Positions 34,499 through 47,513 of a DNA stretch of 64,000 bases are shown here, piece after piece (the first letter of the stretch is position 1; every line of letters starts with the position of its first letter). The notes below the pieces were generated by a model. It ran no database searches. It worked only from the letters and a program-made list of their open reading frames with translations, and was not told where the DNA came from. The stretch is taken from positions 186,001 through 250,000 of the forward strand of contig SKCR01038155.1 in NCBI GenBank assembly GCA_019454045.1. Direction: 5' to 3'. The DNA is from Zanthoxylum bungeanum (Eukaryota > Streptophyta > Magnoliopsida > Sapindales > Rutaceae). Position numbers and translations under genes: made by a program.

Positions 34499-36913
34499 AG
34501 TCGCCCCCACTTTGATGGGACTTGTGCAGTGTGTGATAATGACAATCCTATCAAAGTTTATGTAATGCATTTTTACTTACCTGACTCGCCAGCTGCCACC
34601 TGACTTGCCTGCTGCTTTGAACTGAGTTGATGATGATGCAGTGGGCCCTCGACCCTGGCTCGCCAGCTGCCACCTGACTTTCCTGCTGCTTTGAACTGAG
34701 TTGATGATGATATAGTGGGCCCCCGACCTGGGACGCATCCCGGAACTGTATCTGATGTGTGGGCCATCGACCTTGAGACACATCCTAAAAGTGATGATGT
34801 AGTGGGCCATCGACCCTGGGACGTATCCCGGAACTATAACTGATGATGCAGTAGGCCCTCAACCTTGGGATGCATCCCAGAACTGCAACTGACAACGGGG
34901 GCCCTCGACCATAAGACGCATCCCAATACCGCTGACAATGTGGGCCTCGCCCTTAAATTGATGATGTTGTGGGCCCTCGACCTTGGGATGCATCCCTGAA
35001 CTGCAACTGATGTGTGGGCCCTCGATCATGAGACACATCCTAAAAGTGATGATGTAGTGGGCCATCAACCCTAGGATGCATCATGGAACTACAACTGATG
35101 ATGCAGTGGGCCCTCGACCCTGGGACGCATCCTGGAACTGCAATCGATAACGGGGGCCGTCGACCTTGGGACCCATCCCAATACCGCTGACAATGTGGGC
35201 CTCGCCCTTAAACTGATGATATAGTGGGTCCTCGACCCTGAACTGGTACTGATGTGGGCCTAGCCACCAGACTGATAATGATATGGGCCTCGCCCCCAAG
35301 CTGATACTGATATGTAACCGACAATGGGGGCCCTCAACCTTGGGACGCATCCCAATACCGCTGACAATATGGGCCTCGCCCTCAAACTGATGATATAGTG
35401 GATCCTCGACCCTAAACTGGTACTGATGTGGGCCTCGCCCCCGGACTGACACTGATTTGGGCCTCGCCCTCAAACTGATGATAAAGTGGGTCCTTGACCC
35501 TGAACTGGAACTGATGTGGGCCTCACCCCCGAACTGATACTGATTTGGGCCTCGCCCTCAAACTGATATTGATGTGGGCCTCGCCCCCAAGTTGATACTG
35601 ATATGGGCCTCGCCCCAAACTGATACTGATATGGGCCTCGCCCCTTTGCTGATACTTATGTGGGCCATGCCCCCAGATTGATACTTATGTGGGCCTCGCC
35701 CTCTACTGATGCTGATGTGGGCCTCGCCCCTATGCTCCATTTTCAAAATTAATTGTATATCAGCATGCTGTATTGTCTTTTACGAGATAGTCCTGATAGT
35801 TAAACATTTTTCGTCCTTAACGAATGCTTCACGTCGAATAAAAAACCTTCAAAGTACTTAATATACTCAAATTTGATCGCTGCATGAGTGATTTGAACTA
35901 GACTCTTAGTGTGCGTGTGTGTGCCAAGGATCTTTTACAGCTTAATCCTTAAGTAAGCAAACTCGATGATTTTGTCTTGGAGAATTGGATCTGTGGGTCT
36001 AACCAACCTGGATGTCTCGATCATACTCTATGATTATTTTCTCGTACTCAACATGATATGGTTTTCTTTTTTTTCTCTTTCGTCTCTTTCTTTCATTTCT
36101 TTTCTTTTGAACTTTTCTTTTTTTATTCTTTGACATCCATACTCTTTAAGGTAGCATTTCTCCTCATGGTGGTCCTAATACTCACCAATGGGTAGCTTCA
36201 CGCTTATCGGTTATAGGTGGTCTATTTATATTTTTTTATTTTTTTTTCTTTTCAGAGACCTTTTCGTCATTTCGAACCATATCATGTGTCGAACCATAAG
36301 TAAACCAGGATGGACATCTAGGCAAACAGTCATTCACTGATCCGCCATCTCTTCAACTAGTCATCTTGCCGACCACTCAGGCTTCTACTATTAAGATCCC
36401 TTAATCAAGTGCTCGTCAGTCCAGCCGAGATCAACCACTCAGATTATCAGACAAGAGCGTATCTCGCACTTATCGTTTCTAAGGTTTCTCCCTACATCAA
36501 ATAATGTCATCACCAGACATATGTTTAACCATCAAGGACTTCTCTCTCTTTTTCTCGTCTCTTTTTTTTTCTCTCACTCCACGAAATTCTTCCTTTCAAC
36601 CGCTGATAACGTGGGCTTCGCCCCATGGAATCCATTCCCGAAACTCATGCTGATATGGGCCTCAAACCTGTGACTCATCCTTGAAACTAACACCAATGTG
36701 GGCCTCAATCCTGAATCTGATACTGTGCTTTCACTATTTATAATTGGCTTGTCTTTGCCGCTTTCTCTTTTTTTTTTGAAAACCTGTGAATACATTACAA
36801 AACGAACACAAAAAAGAATACAAAATACGTTACGTGTATGCATGCATACATGGATGAGTTTCCCATCCCGTTGGGTCAGGTCTTCTGCTGGTGACTACTC
36901 AGTCTTCTCCCTC
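34499..36913 (-). repeat. 3' noncoding region of gypsy element B with tandem arrays
   Basis: Between the polypurine tract and the end of pol lie about 1.1 kb of tandem repeats. At 34600-35220 longer mixed units hold GTGGGCCCTCGACC..GGGACGCATCCC and AACTG..ACTGATGATG blocks. At 35240-35745 about 15 units of ~30 bases read GATACTGATGTGGGCCTCGC with variations. The rest (35745-36600) is unique noncoding sequence shared with elements A and D, followed by a few more GTGGGCCTC units. The 130-residue frame at 35081 and neighbouring frames are translated repeats. Confidence 0.8.
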
Positions 36914-39033
36914 TCAGGCAAAGCACAACTTCAATCTGTCAACATTGATCGGCTTGGTGAACTCATTCCCTTCCAAGTCTGACAGTCTCACTGCTCAATT
37001 TCCTATTACTTTCTGGACGATGTAGGGTCCTTCCCAGTTTGGTCTGAACTTTCCTCTCGGGTCTATTGTCGACGGCTTCGACTACTTAAGCACTAGATCA
37101 CATTTTCTGATCTTAGTAGGACGCACCTTCTTATTGAATGCTCGAGCCAACCTCTTCTGGTATATCTGTATGTGATGTAAGGACTTCATTCTTTTCTCAT
37201 CCATCAATGCTAACTGTTCAAACCTCTGCGAGGCCCATCCTCGTTCAGGAAATTTCACTTCTGCTAGTACCCGCATGAACTGTATCTCAATTTCCACCGG
37301 TAATACTGCTTTCATTCCATAGACCAAGGAGTAAGGCGTGGCTCCTGTCACTGTTCTCACAGACGTTCTGTACCCCCACAGGGCATACGGTAGCTTATCA
37401 GCCCAATCTTTGTAATTCTCAGTCATCTTGGCTAAAATCGTCTTTATGGTCTTGTTGGCTGCCTCAATTACCCCACTAGCTTGCGACCTGTAAGGTTAGG
37501 ACTTGTGGTGGCCTATTCCATACTTCTGTAGCATCGCCTTTGTCTCTCCCTGAAACTGTACTCCATTTTCTGTCACTACGTGGTGTGGCATACCAAACCT
37601 GTAAATGAGATTCCGAGCTATGAACTTCGCCATCTGCTTCGCTGTAACATTGCGGAATGATTCGGCTTCCACCCATTTCGAGAAGTAGTCTACTACTACT
37701 ACTATGAATCGATGTCTGTTCGATGCGTTCAGCCGAATCTCTCTGATCATATCAATCCCCCATACTGAGAAAGGCCACGACTCTGACAGCTCGTGCAACT
37801 CTGTATGTAGAAAATGATTCAAATTACCTTGTGCTTGACAATCATGACAATGCTTTACCAGCTTCGCGCAGTCAGATACACCGGCATGCACTTCTTCCAT
37901 TACCTTCTGAGCTTCTTCATTTTTCAAACACTTCAGCTGAATACCATTTGCTTGCCTTTTGTACAATTCTCCTTTCAAGCTCACATACTGAGAAGCCAAC
38001 CTCTGAATGGCTATTCTGTCCTTTCTGCTCGCTTCCTTCGGGAGTTCCCTATGTTCTAGGTACCGCTGGATATCATGATACCAAGGTTTTCCATCGTTGA
38101 CCTCTATTTCCAAGATTCTCTCTATCTCATAAATATGTTTACTCGCTGTTGTCAACACCAGTGGTCTCATCACCAATTTCTTCGGATTTTCCCATGTTGC
38201 GGCTAATGTTGCCAATGCGTCTGCCATCTGATTCTCTTCTCGCGGCAAGTGTTAGAATTTACAGTCAGGGATAACTTGTGCCAGATTTCTGAGGTAGAAC
38301 AAGTAAAGCTTCAACCGTTCTTCTTTTAACTCCCATTCTCCTTACATCTGTCGGATTACCAACATTGAGTCTCCATAAACATCGACTTCATTATCTTTCA
38401 AAGCTATCAATGCAGTCAACCCGATGCACATACTTCATACTTAGTCATGTTGTTTGTCGCTCCGAACGTCAACCGCTTGGCTATAGGTAGGGTTTCTCCC
38501 TCGGGGGTTACTATTACGATTCCAATTTCGGCTCTTTTACAGTTCACTGCTCTGTCAAAATACATATTCCACCCTTGGACGGCTATAGCTTGGATTTTCT
38601 CATCAGGGAACTCAAACTTTTACTGATCCCCTTCAACAGGTTGCAACGCCAGGAACTCTGCCACGGCTCGTCCTTTGATCACCTTAGAAATAAATTACTC
38701 GATATCAAATTCTGTCAGTAGCACTAACCATCTGCCCAACTTTCCGACTAGCGAAGGCACTGAATGCAGGTATTTCAAAGGATTCTCCTTTGCTACCACT
38801 TGGATCCTGTAGGAATGGAAGTAATGGCGTAATTTCCTAGACGCCCATACTACTGCTAGGCAGATCTTCTCCACTTTCTGATAGCGGGCTTCGTACAGAA
38901 GCAGTTTCTTACTAAGGTGGTAGACAGCATGCTCTACTCTTGTCTGATCTGCTTGTACTATCATTGCCCCCAACGCTTCGGGTTGAATAGCCAAATAAAG
39001 TACCAAGGGTCTACTCTGTCTCGGAGGTTTCAA
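36914..39033 (-). pseudogene. pol: pol remnant of gypsy element B: RNase H, second RNase H, integrase
   Basis: From right to left come the RT-linked RNase H (VYHLSKKLLLYEARYQKVEK), a decayed archaeal-type RNase H near 38250-38600, and integrase. The zinc-binding part is shortened: the first His is present (EEVHAGVSD) but the stretch before HCHDCQAQ is missing. The core has WGIDMI, then VTENGVQF where the second acidic Asp is Glu, and GVIEAANK after a TAA at about 37497. Further stops lie at 37082 and near 36990. The reverse transcriptase is absent because homology stops near 39040. It belongs to the Tat-like group from its dual RNase H, and is inactive. Confidence 0.82.
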
Positions 39034-39040
39034 AACATGA

Positions 39041-39381
39041 GAAATAAACTGACAACGGGTTCAATAGTCTAAAACTACCGCATAAACCCACCATAAAACA
39101 GTCCCTATTACCGCATAAACCTACTCAAAAAATCATTTCCATGCACACCAAAACTGCCATATATTCCCTCGCCGAACAGCCCTCAAAAACTGCCAGTAAT
39201 TACCGCATAAACCTTTTCCCTCCACGTCTCAAACTGCCTCGCAGAACGCCCATTACACAGCCCCAAAATGCACGCACCAATCACCGTTGTCCAGTCTCGA
39301 AACATTCCCTTAACTACCGTGAAAGTAGCCCTTAAACTGTCCAGAAATCCACCACAATCTGCATCAAAATAGCAGCCATAA
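39041..39381 (+). repeat. Inverted LTR fragment of the ~2-kb-LTR gypsy family
   Basis: This stretch is the reverse complement of the middle of LTR B (about 31490-31800), sharing for example TGTCCAGAAATCCACC and CCGCATAAACC. It is joined directly to the broken pol of element B on one side and to the copia LTR on the other. It therefore records a rearrangement older than the copia insertion. Confidence 0.7.
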
Positions 39382-41306
39382 TGTTAGTGTTCCTAGAACA
39401 TTCATAGGATCTAATAAGCATGAAAAACAGTTGATATGATCATTATAAGGTACGGAATAGACTTACAATGAGTGATAGAGCTTTAAAAAAATTTGAGAGC
39501 AAGATCTCCAAGATCCAAGCTTTTGGATGATTCCAAGCTTTTGAGTAGTTTCCCTATCACCTTTGTTCACTTCCAAAGTGCTAGCTTTTGTTGATTTGAA
39601 AACAAATCCAAGAGAGAAGAGGTGTATGAAATTCGGCCAACACTTGAGCTTCTAGGGTTTCAAGTTTTTGATTTTGTTAAGTGTTTTACAAAATGTAGAG
39701 ATGCCTTTTGTTATTTACCTTTAGGTGAAACCATTTCACCTTTTACCCTAAACAAGGTCGATATTGGTAAATGGTTTTCAAAAAGAAAACAAGGTAGTTG
39801 TGTGGTGGGAATACCTACCACACATAGGCTCCAAATATTTGAATTCGAAATTCAAATATCTCTACGAACATTTGCCGCGGCTCGGTTCCGTTTAATCCAA
39901 TTAAACGAACCTTCGTCGCTAAATAATTAAATCTAATTTAATTAAATGACGATGCCTCGCAAATATATTACGAACGTCGTTCACAAACTAATTCTAAATT
40001 AATTCGTTCGTTCGTATTAAAGTCCGACTTTAATCTCGTAATGAAATCCAATTAATTTTAATATATCCGATATATTAATTTTAGCCCATTTGAATATATT
40101 AAATAGAAAAATCAAATTTAACTATTAAATTTATTTTACAGATTAATTCCAAATTAATCGCGTTCTTTCTCTACTGAACACATTTAATCCCAGATTAAAT
40201 AAAGCCCTTATTAATCCCAGATTAATTTTCTCTCTCTTAATTAATCCCAGATTAATTCTAATTTAAGTCAACTGTCATCGGTGAATCTTTGGGAAGCGAC
40301 CTAAGAGATCTATGGATATGTTGGCAGTAAATCCGGTTATCGGACTATCTGATAAAGTGAGTACCTCGTACCACGTACTTACCGATTTACAAGACATGGT
40401 TGGCTTCTAGCAAAGCACCGTGCCTACCCAATTCTCCAGAAATATTCTTACTGGAATATATAATTTATGTCAGACGCGTAGAATACCTAGTATCTCGTAA
40501 TGCGATCCAGTATCAGATGTCACGTGCTAGGCCTGGGGCTGGAATAGTGTCTGCCCCGTACGAAGCACATATCAGATATCAAACAACTAGTCTCTTTGAA
40601 TCGGATAATCATGACCTTGTCACATTATCCTGATGGTTGCAACACAATAGAGAACGAGTTATGAATCCCTGCGTGATCATCATCTTCATATGTCTGGAGT
40701 GATACTTTCGTCTTGACATCACATCCAATACACTACGATTCTCGATAAGCCCAATAGAGGCGTACACAGAACCTGTTAAAGCCCTGGACGACCAAAACCA
40801 AAGTTTACCGATTGTCGCAAGTATTAGCGATGTAAGTCTCAGGTTAAGACCAAATACATCTACCCTGATGCGGACTCCCATAGACACATATACATACTAC
40901 CAATGGGATTCCGCGGGGTCTATCCAGAGCGAAGCTATTTTCCGTACCATCGGTAAAACACAACCTCCTATCACACTTGCATAAGTATCCTATACTTAAA
41001 CATATGAGAACTATGCCGTTATGCCCTCACAACGCGCACAAGTGCAATACTAGTCTATTCCGTATTATCGATGTCCAGTCTCAATAATACTACGACTAGG
41101 GATATTTAATGATTAAACCTTTTTGGATTGATACTGTTTCATATCATCTCAATCCGGAACTAATCATATGGAATTTTACCATTTATATATCAAAGTAAAT
41201 AAATTAAGAAATGATAAAAGGCAATTTCAATACTACATAGTCAATTTTGTACAAAAACACAATGTCTTTTACAAACAGTGACGCTATGGGTCATAATTGT
41301 CTAACA
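39382..41306 (-). repeat. 3' LTR of copia element 1
   Basis: It has perfect TGTTAG/CTAACA ends and aligns with the LTR piece at 47514-48935 and, more distantly, with 58078-60023. Near 40185-40265 three ATCCCAGATTAA units stand in tandem, also present in the other copies. Confidence 0.88.
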
Positions 41307-41319
41307 ATCTCCCACTTGG
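41307..41319 (-). other. Polypurine tract of copia element 1
   Basis: The - strand reads CCAAGTGGGAGAT directly before the LTR. This motif is very common before the 3' LTR of plant copia elements. Confidence 0.75.
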
Positions 41320-41320
41320 C

Positions 41321-44300
41321 CTATAGCCAGTCACTCAAGCATCTAACACCTGAACTATGTATGTGCTTCTCAAACTTTTGCTGTGAAATAGCTTTCGTCA
41401 GCGGGTCTGCAATGTTGTCATCTGATGCGACCTTCTCGATCTTCACATCGCCACGATGTATGATCTCACGAATCAGATGGAAACGTCGAAGAACATGCTT
41501 CGATCGTTGATGAGACCGTGGTTTCTTAGCCTACGCTATAGCCCCGTTATTGTCACAAAATAATGGAACAGGCTCAGTTGCTAACAGAACTACTCCTAAT
41601 CCAATTAGGAATTTACGGATCCAAACTGCCTCTTTGCTGCTTTAGCTGCAGCAATATACTCCGCTTCTGTTATTGAATAGGCAACAGTCTCTTGCTTGGA
41701 AGATTTCCAGCTTACTGCTCCGTTGTTCAAACAAAATATGTACCCGGATTGTGACTTAGAGCCGTCTTTATCGTTTGGAAACTTGCATCGGTATACCCAG
41801 TTACCTCAAGTTCTCCATCTCCATAAATTAGGAAAGCATCCTTAGTTCGTCTAAGATACTTAATGATGTTCTTAACTGCCATCCAGTAACCATCACCTGG
41901 ATCGGCCTGATAGCGACTACACATGCTCAAAGCATACGAGACATCAGGTCATGTACATATCATGGCATATATGATCGATCCGAATGCCAAGGCGAACGGT
42001 ATCCGACTCATGCTGTTTCTCTCATCTTGAGTTTTAGGACACATGTCATTAGATAGAGAGATGCCATGTGACACTGGTAACAGTCCCCTATTGGACTGAT
42101 CTATGTTGAATCTTTTCAACACTTTGTCAATGTACGTGCTCTGGGAGAGTCCAAGCAGCTTTCTAGATCTATCCATGTAGATCTTTATTCCTAGAATAAA
42201 GGCTGCTTCTCCCAGATCTTTCATGGAGAATTTTAATGAAAACCAAGCTTTCACCGATGTTAACATGGGAATGTCATTGCCAATAAGCAATACATCATCA
42301 ACATAAAGGACAATGAATGTCAGTGCGCTCCCACTAACCTTCTTATATACACAAGGATCATCCTCGTTTTGAATGAAATCATATTCTTTTATGATCTCAT
42401 CAAAATATTGGTTCCATGACCGCGATGCTTGCTTCAGTCCATAAATGGACCGATTTAACTTACAAACCTTGTTTACAAGTCTAGGCATGATAAAACCATC
42501 AAGCTATTGCATATAAACATCCTCCAAAAGGTTTCCGTTAAGGAAAGCGGTTTTAACGTCCATTTGCTATATCTCGTAATCGAAATATGCAGCAATAGCA
42601 AGCATTATCCGAATGGATTTAATCATGGAAACGGGTGAGAAAGTTTCGTCGTAATCGACACCATGTCATTGACGATACCCCTTCGCTACAAGCCTAGCTT
42701 TGTACGTTTGCACGTTGCCTTCCATGTCGGTCTTCTTCTTGAAGATCCATTTGCATCCAATAGGCTTTACCCCTTCTGGTGCATCAACCAGTGTCCAAAC
42801 TTGGTTGGTGTACATGGAATCCATTTCGGACTTCATGGCCTCTTACCATAAAGCAGAATCGATATTTTGTATCGCTTCCTCATACGTAGCCGGTTCGTCA
42901 TCCTCAATGAGATTAATGAGGTGAGATCAGAAACCCATACCTCTCAGGTTGGTTCCTGACTCTCTCCGACCTACGCGGTCCTTGTGTAATAGAAGATTGT
43001 CGTACAGTCTCATCCCGGATGGACTGTTCTTGTTCCGTTGAGGATTCTATGCCAGGAACAGTATCACTCCAATTTTCATCGAGTTCTACTTTCTTCCCAC
43101 TTACACTGTATTTAGGAATTCCTTCTCAAGGAAAACCGCATGTAGAGCAACAAATACTTTGTTCCTCGTGGTGGGTGATAGAAGTAATATCCTTTGGTTT
43201 CCCTAGGATATCCTACGAATAGGCATTTATCCAATTTGGGCTCAAGTTTGGTACCTTCCAAACGTTTGACGTATGCCCAGCATCCCCAAATCTTTAGGAA
43301 TGAGAAAACCCGGTTTCTTTCCTGTCCATATCTCATATGGTGTCTGTTGTACAGACTTTGACGGAACCTTATTCAAAATAAGAACTGCACTTTTTAATGC
43401 ATATCCATAGAAGGAAATAGGTAGCTCAGTACGACTCATCATAGACCTTACCATATCCAATAGAGTTCGGTTTCTCCGTTCGGATACACCGTTTAATTGC
43501 GGTGTTCCAGGAGGAGTCCACTGTGAAAGAATACCATATTCTTTCAAGTAATCTAGAAACTCATTGCTCAAGTATTCGCCACCACGATCCGACCGTAATG
43601 TCTTTATACTATTGCCGGTCTATTTTTCAACTTCGTGTCGAAACTCTTTGAATTTCTCAAAAATTTCCGACTTGTGTCTCATAAGATACACATAACCATA
43701 ACGCGATGCATCATCCGTAAAGGTTACGAAGTATTCGAATCCACCTCTAGCCGGGCTAGACATTGGCCCACAAACGTCACTATGAACGAGGGCTAACAGT
43801 TCGGTGGCACGTACACCTTTACCGCTAAAAGGTGATTTAGGCATTTTACCTAATAAGCAAGATTCACAGACGTCATATGAATTTGGATCAAATCCGTCCA
43901 AGTACCCACTCTTCGAAAGTGTGGATATGCGAGTCTTGTTAATGTTTCCCAGACGACAGTGCCACATGTAAGTTTCATCTTTGTTACTTAATTTGAGCCT
44001 TTTGTTTGTTACATTATATGTTTGAGATTGACTTATATTCAAAATATAAAGACCATTATTAGCATCAGCTGAACATATCTCAAAATCATCTTTATAAACA
44101 AAACACCCAGTGTTTCGGAATACAAAAGTGTACCTGCATTGGGTCAAACAAGATACAGAGATAATATTCCTAGTCAAACTAGGTACATAATAACAGTCTG
44201 ATAGTTTAAGTACATGCCCCGAAGGCAGTTCTAAAACGAAAGTGCCCACGGCCAAAACAGCAACAGGTGTCCCGTTTCCAACACGTAGATTAATCTCTCC

Positions 44301-44423
44301 TGAAGCCAGTCTCCTGCTAATCTGCAGATCCTGCACATCAGTATATATATGAGTACCACAACCAGAATCAAAAATCCAATTTTTAAAACTAGAAGTAGCC
44401 ATGTTTATTTCAATAACAAACAT
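41321..44423 (-). pseudogene. pol: pol of copia element 1: protease, integrase, RT, RNase H
   Basis: The protease motif is WIFDSGCGTHI. The pre-integrase His-Cys segment reads WHCRLGN..CESCLLGK. The integrase acidic residues sit in HSDVCGPM, SDRGGEY and LNGVSERRNRTLLDM. RT has KQASRSWNQYFDE and the catalytic YVDDVLLIG. RNase H has GYTDASFQ, TEAEYIAA and CDNNGA. In-frame stops occur near 43620 and at 42504-42506, and frameshifts near 43300 and in the RNase H. The frame ends at 41321, inside the CTATAGGCCAAGTGGG stretch next to the polypurine tract. Protein order (integrase before RT) defines Ty1/copia. The second copy has intact codons at some of these stops, so they arose in this copy. Confidence 0.87.
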
Positions 44424-45271
44424 ACCTGAGGCCGGTGCCTTGCCCGCCTTATCTCCTTCTGAAGCGCCTTGTACTCGCGGCAGTCACGCTTCCAGTGACC
44501 CCGCTTGCCGCACTGTAGGCAAACATCCTGAGATTTGTCCTTTGGCTTCCCATAAGCCTTTGACGTTTTGGCCTTGCCCTTTAATATGCTTCTTCTTTTG
44601 CACACCTCCAGTTGCCTTGGGCCCAGCCCTAGGTCCATGAGATGTCGATGCAAAGTGCGCCTCGCGCTTGTTGCCTTTATGAAGCTCATTTTCAGCCTCT
44701 TTGAGAGTTGACAGTAACTCTCCAAGAGTATCACTTTGTTCATCAAATTATAATTTATGATGAACTGTCTCCAGGAATCGGGGAGAGATTGCAGGATCAT
44801 ATCCACAGTAATCTCTGCCTCAAAGACTATCCCCATGTTGGCCAGCTCATCGATGTCAGCAATCATCTGTGCCACGTGGGACTCAACAGACATGCCTTCT
44901 TTCATGCGTGAGCGAAAGAGCTTATTCACTAACTCATACCTCTGCATCCTCTTATTAGAGAGATGCAGATCTTGCAACCTCGCTAACATATTATAAGGAT
45001 CCAAGTCCCTATTTTGTCTATGAAAGTGCTGAGTCATTGAAGCAAGCATAATGGACTGAGTTGTTTCACAATCATCACTGTGAGTCTTCTAAAGCTCTAG
45101 CTCAAGTGTCTCATTCGGTCTAGGCTTAGGCCCAAGAGGTCTTTGTAAAGTATACAACAGCCTCTCTGAACCTAGGACAATCCTAAGGTTCATTTCCCAA
45201 TCTGTAAAATTCATGCCCTTGAAGACATTTACTCCCATGATAATATGGCGGACATTTCCTTTGCCTGTCAT
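44405..45271 (-). pseudogene. gag: gag of copia element 1
   Basis: The frame starts MTGKGNVRHI and includes FTDWEMNLRIVLG and the UBN2-type region (YELVNKLFRSRMKEGMSV, LPDSWRQFIINYN). It ends with a CCHC zinc knuckle, CLQCGKRGHWKRDC. One in-frame TAG at 45089-45091 replaces a Trp codon that is intact in the second copy (LELWKTHSDD). The frame then shifts before protease. Gag would package element RNA. Confidence 0.87.
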
Positions 45272-47499
45272 CTTGACTACGATAGTCCAACTATCTAGTC
45301 AACGATAATGGGTACAGTCTAACTGTTACATAGAAAAATAAAATATATTAGTCCAACTAATAAAGTAATCTTGACGAAATTATTTGAAAGCGCGTAAAGC
45401 TAAAGCTAGTATCTGAATGAAATTGTAAATTCAATACTAGCCTCCCACTATTTTCGGCGAGCCTCTAACCCTCTGTCGAATACTCGGGAAACATAGTTTC
45501 CTAGTGGGCTAGGATCCCGTTAAATAACATACAACCTTGACTTTGGCCAACAAGCTGTATGAAACTTAACTAGGTAGATCTCGAAGATCAATTGGATCTC
45601 ATCCAATTCCTAGATCCTGTAGGTGGACATCCAAGTCCGAAACATATATACAATTACATGCCAATATATCCAATATATTTTCCTAACCATTTTCCTCTGA
45701 ATCAACTAAGCCTTGGCTTTGGCACAACAAGCTTAATGATTCCAGTTAAGCGGGACCCATTGACATGGAAAGCTTCGTAATCAATGTCGATGGACAAGAA
45801 GTGATCTTGACTTTGGCAACAAATCACAACTTGGACAAGACACCGATATAGAACAAAACTTTCATGATTCAAACACATCCACAATTGACAAAGGTCTTGA
45901 CTTTGGCCAACAAACCAATGCCAACTTTGGATCTTGAGTAAGAATCACTCAACGGAAGGAAAAACGCTTAATATTTTTGAGGGTTTTTCGCGTAAATTGA
46001 CATTCAATTTATTATCTTTGATTAGGTCCTCATCATACACACTTAAGCATGCTCTAAAACATCATAAGGCGCAAAAGTAAATTAATAACGATACAGATGG
46101 ATATTTAAACAGATTGTTCCTAGAACAAATCGCTCCATTTCCTCTCCCCGACTAGAACTATTCTAACTCCTACCCTTTTACAAAATACAATAAAGAAACC
46201 TCATTTGCATTGAGGGGAATAGGTGAGTAGAGAATTACAAGGAGTAAAGAGATTAAAGGCTGGACACGCAGGCCCAATTTAATAAATTCTAAACTTATTA
46301 CAATTTCCAAAATTGCCCTTGCCCTTCTAATATCCATCCGATATTCATTATTCATACAACACATATATGTATTCAATCAAAACATGTTTATTTCAATCAA
46401 TCTAATCCAATTAATTAATCTTTGATTAATGGCCATCCAATGTTCAAACAATGATTTGATTTGCGCGAGTCCAACTCGTTTAAGAATAAATACTTTTGAG
46501 TACGTATTCTTGAATTATATCGAACTACAACTTAAATCCAATTTATTTGTATTCAATACTAAATCTAATTTAATTCCAAATTAAATATTTACACTTATAT
46601 AGTTGCCTTAAAGACTTGGATTCCAAATCCAATCTTGATGGGTCTCAAAGGCCCAATAACATCCAATGTCATTTTAATTAAAGTCCAATGGGCTTTTAAT
46701 TGATTCTTAAGGCATGGGCTTTGGCCATAATGGATCAAACCCAAAATGCCAAGGCCCAATAGGAATCACCCTATTGCCATCAAATCAATTTAGGCCCATT
46801 AGGCCCAATCAAATTCTTTAAAGGGCCAAGTGATGTATTTGGACTTCATGGAATTGGTTTTAGGCCCAATTAGGATCCAATCCAAAAGTCCAAAACCAAA
46901 CTTGGTCAAACCAAGCCCATTAGGCCCAAATACACACTTTTAGCCCACTTCAATTTTAAAGGCATATTATCATAATTATAATATTCCAAATATCACAATT
47001 ATTTTAATTAAAGTGTATTAGCCATAATTAATTAATTAAACTCAATATTTCCAAAATATCAATTAACTTAATTAATCATGCTTAAACTAATAATTCATGC
47101 TTAACATTAAAATCAAGCCAAAATACATCATTGCATGCTTGAGACATATTGAAGCCTAATAACATCATTTCATGCTCAACATGCACTTTGATTTTAACAT
47201 GAACATTATAGACATTGATTCTAATCAAATTAAACCAACTATCATCATTTAAACATGCATCTAAACACATTATTTCATGTTACACAAAAACAAAAAACTG
47301 CAGTGCATGGATAAGGACCATTCGGCCAAGCAATACTTTTTTTTTGATTCTTTTGATTTATTTCAAATCTAATCATGCATAACTCTAAGTTATCATGTTG
47401 TGAACATACTCAAAGCATCAATTTCAAAAAATCATGCTCAAAATATAAAAGCCCCAAATTTTTAGGTTCAAGAACCTAGAAATTATCATGCATAAATTA
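45272..47499 (-). other. Long noncoding leader of copia element 1
   Basis: About 2.2 kb separate gag from the primer-binding site. I find no protein in it. Short words such as CTTGACTTTGGC(C)AACAA and AGGCCCAAT recur several times between 45530 and 46930, giving a loosely repetitive, AT-rich leader. Confidence 0.65.
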
Positions 47500-47512
47500 G
47501 GCTCTGCTACCA
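47500..47512 (-). other. Primer-binding site, tRNA-iMet type
   Basis: The - strand reads TGGTAGCAGAGCC one base inside the LTR. It differs by one base from the TGGTATCAGAGC complement of plant initiator tRNA-Met, the standard copia primer. Confidence 0.8.
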
Positions 47513-47513
47513 T

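Noticed and set aside
35081..35473. 130-codon frame with repeated GPHQYQF-type units
   Set aside because: It is a reading of the 30-base tandem array. The repeated peptide follows from unit length divisible by three.
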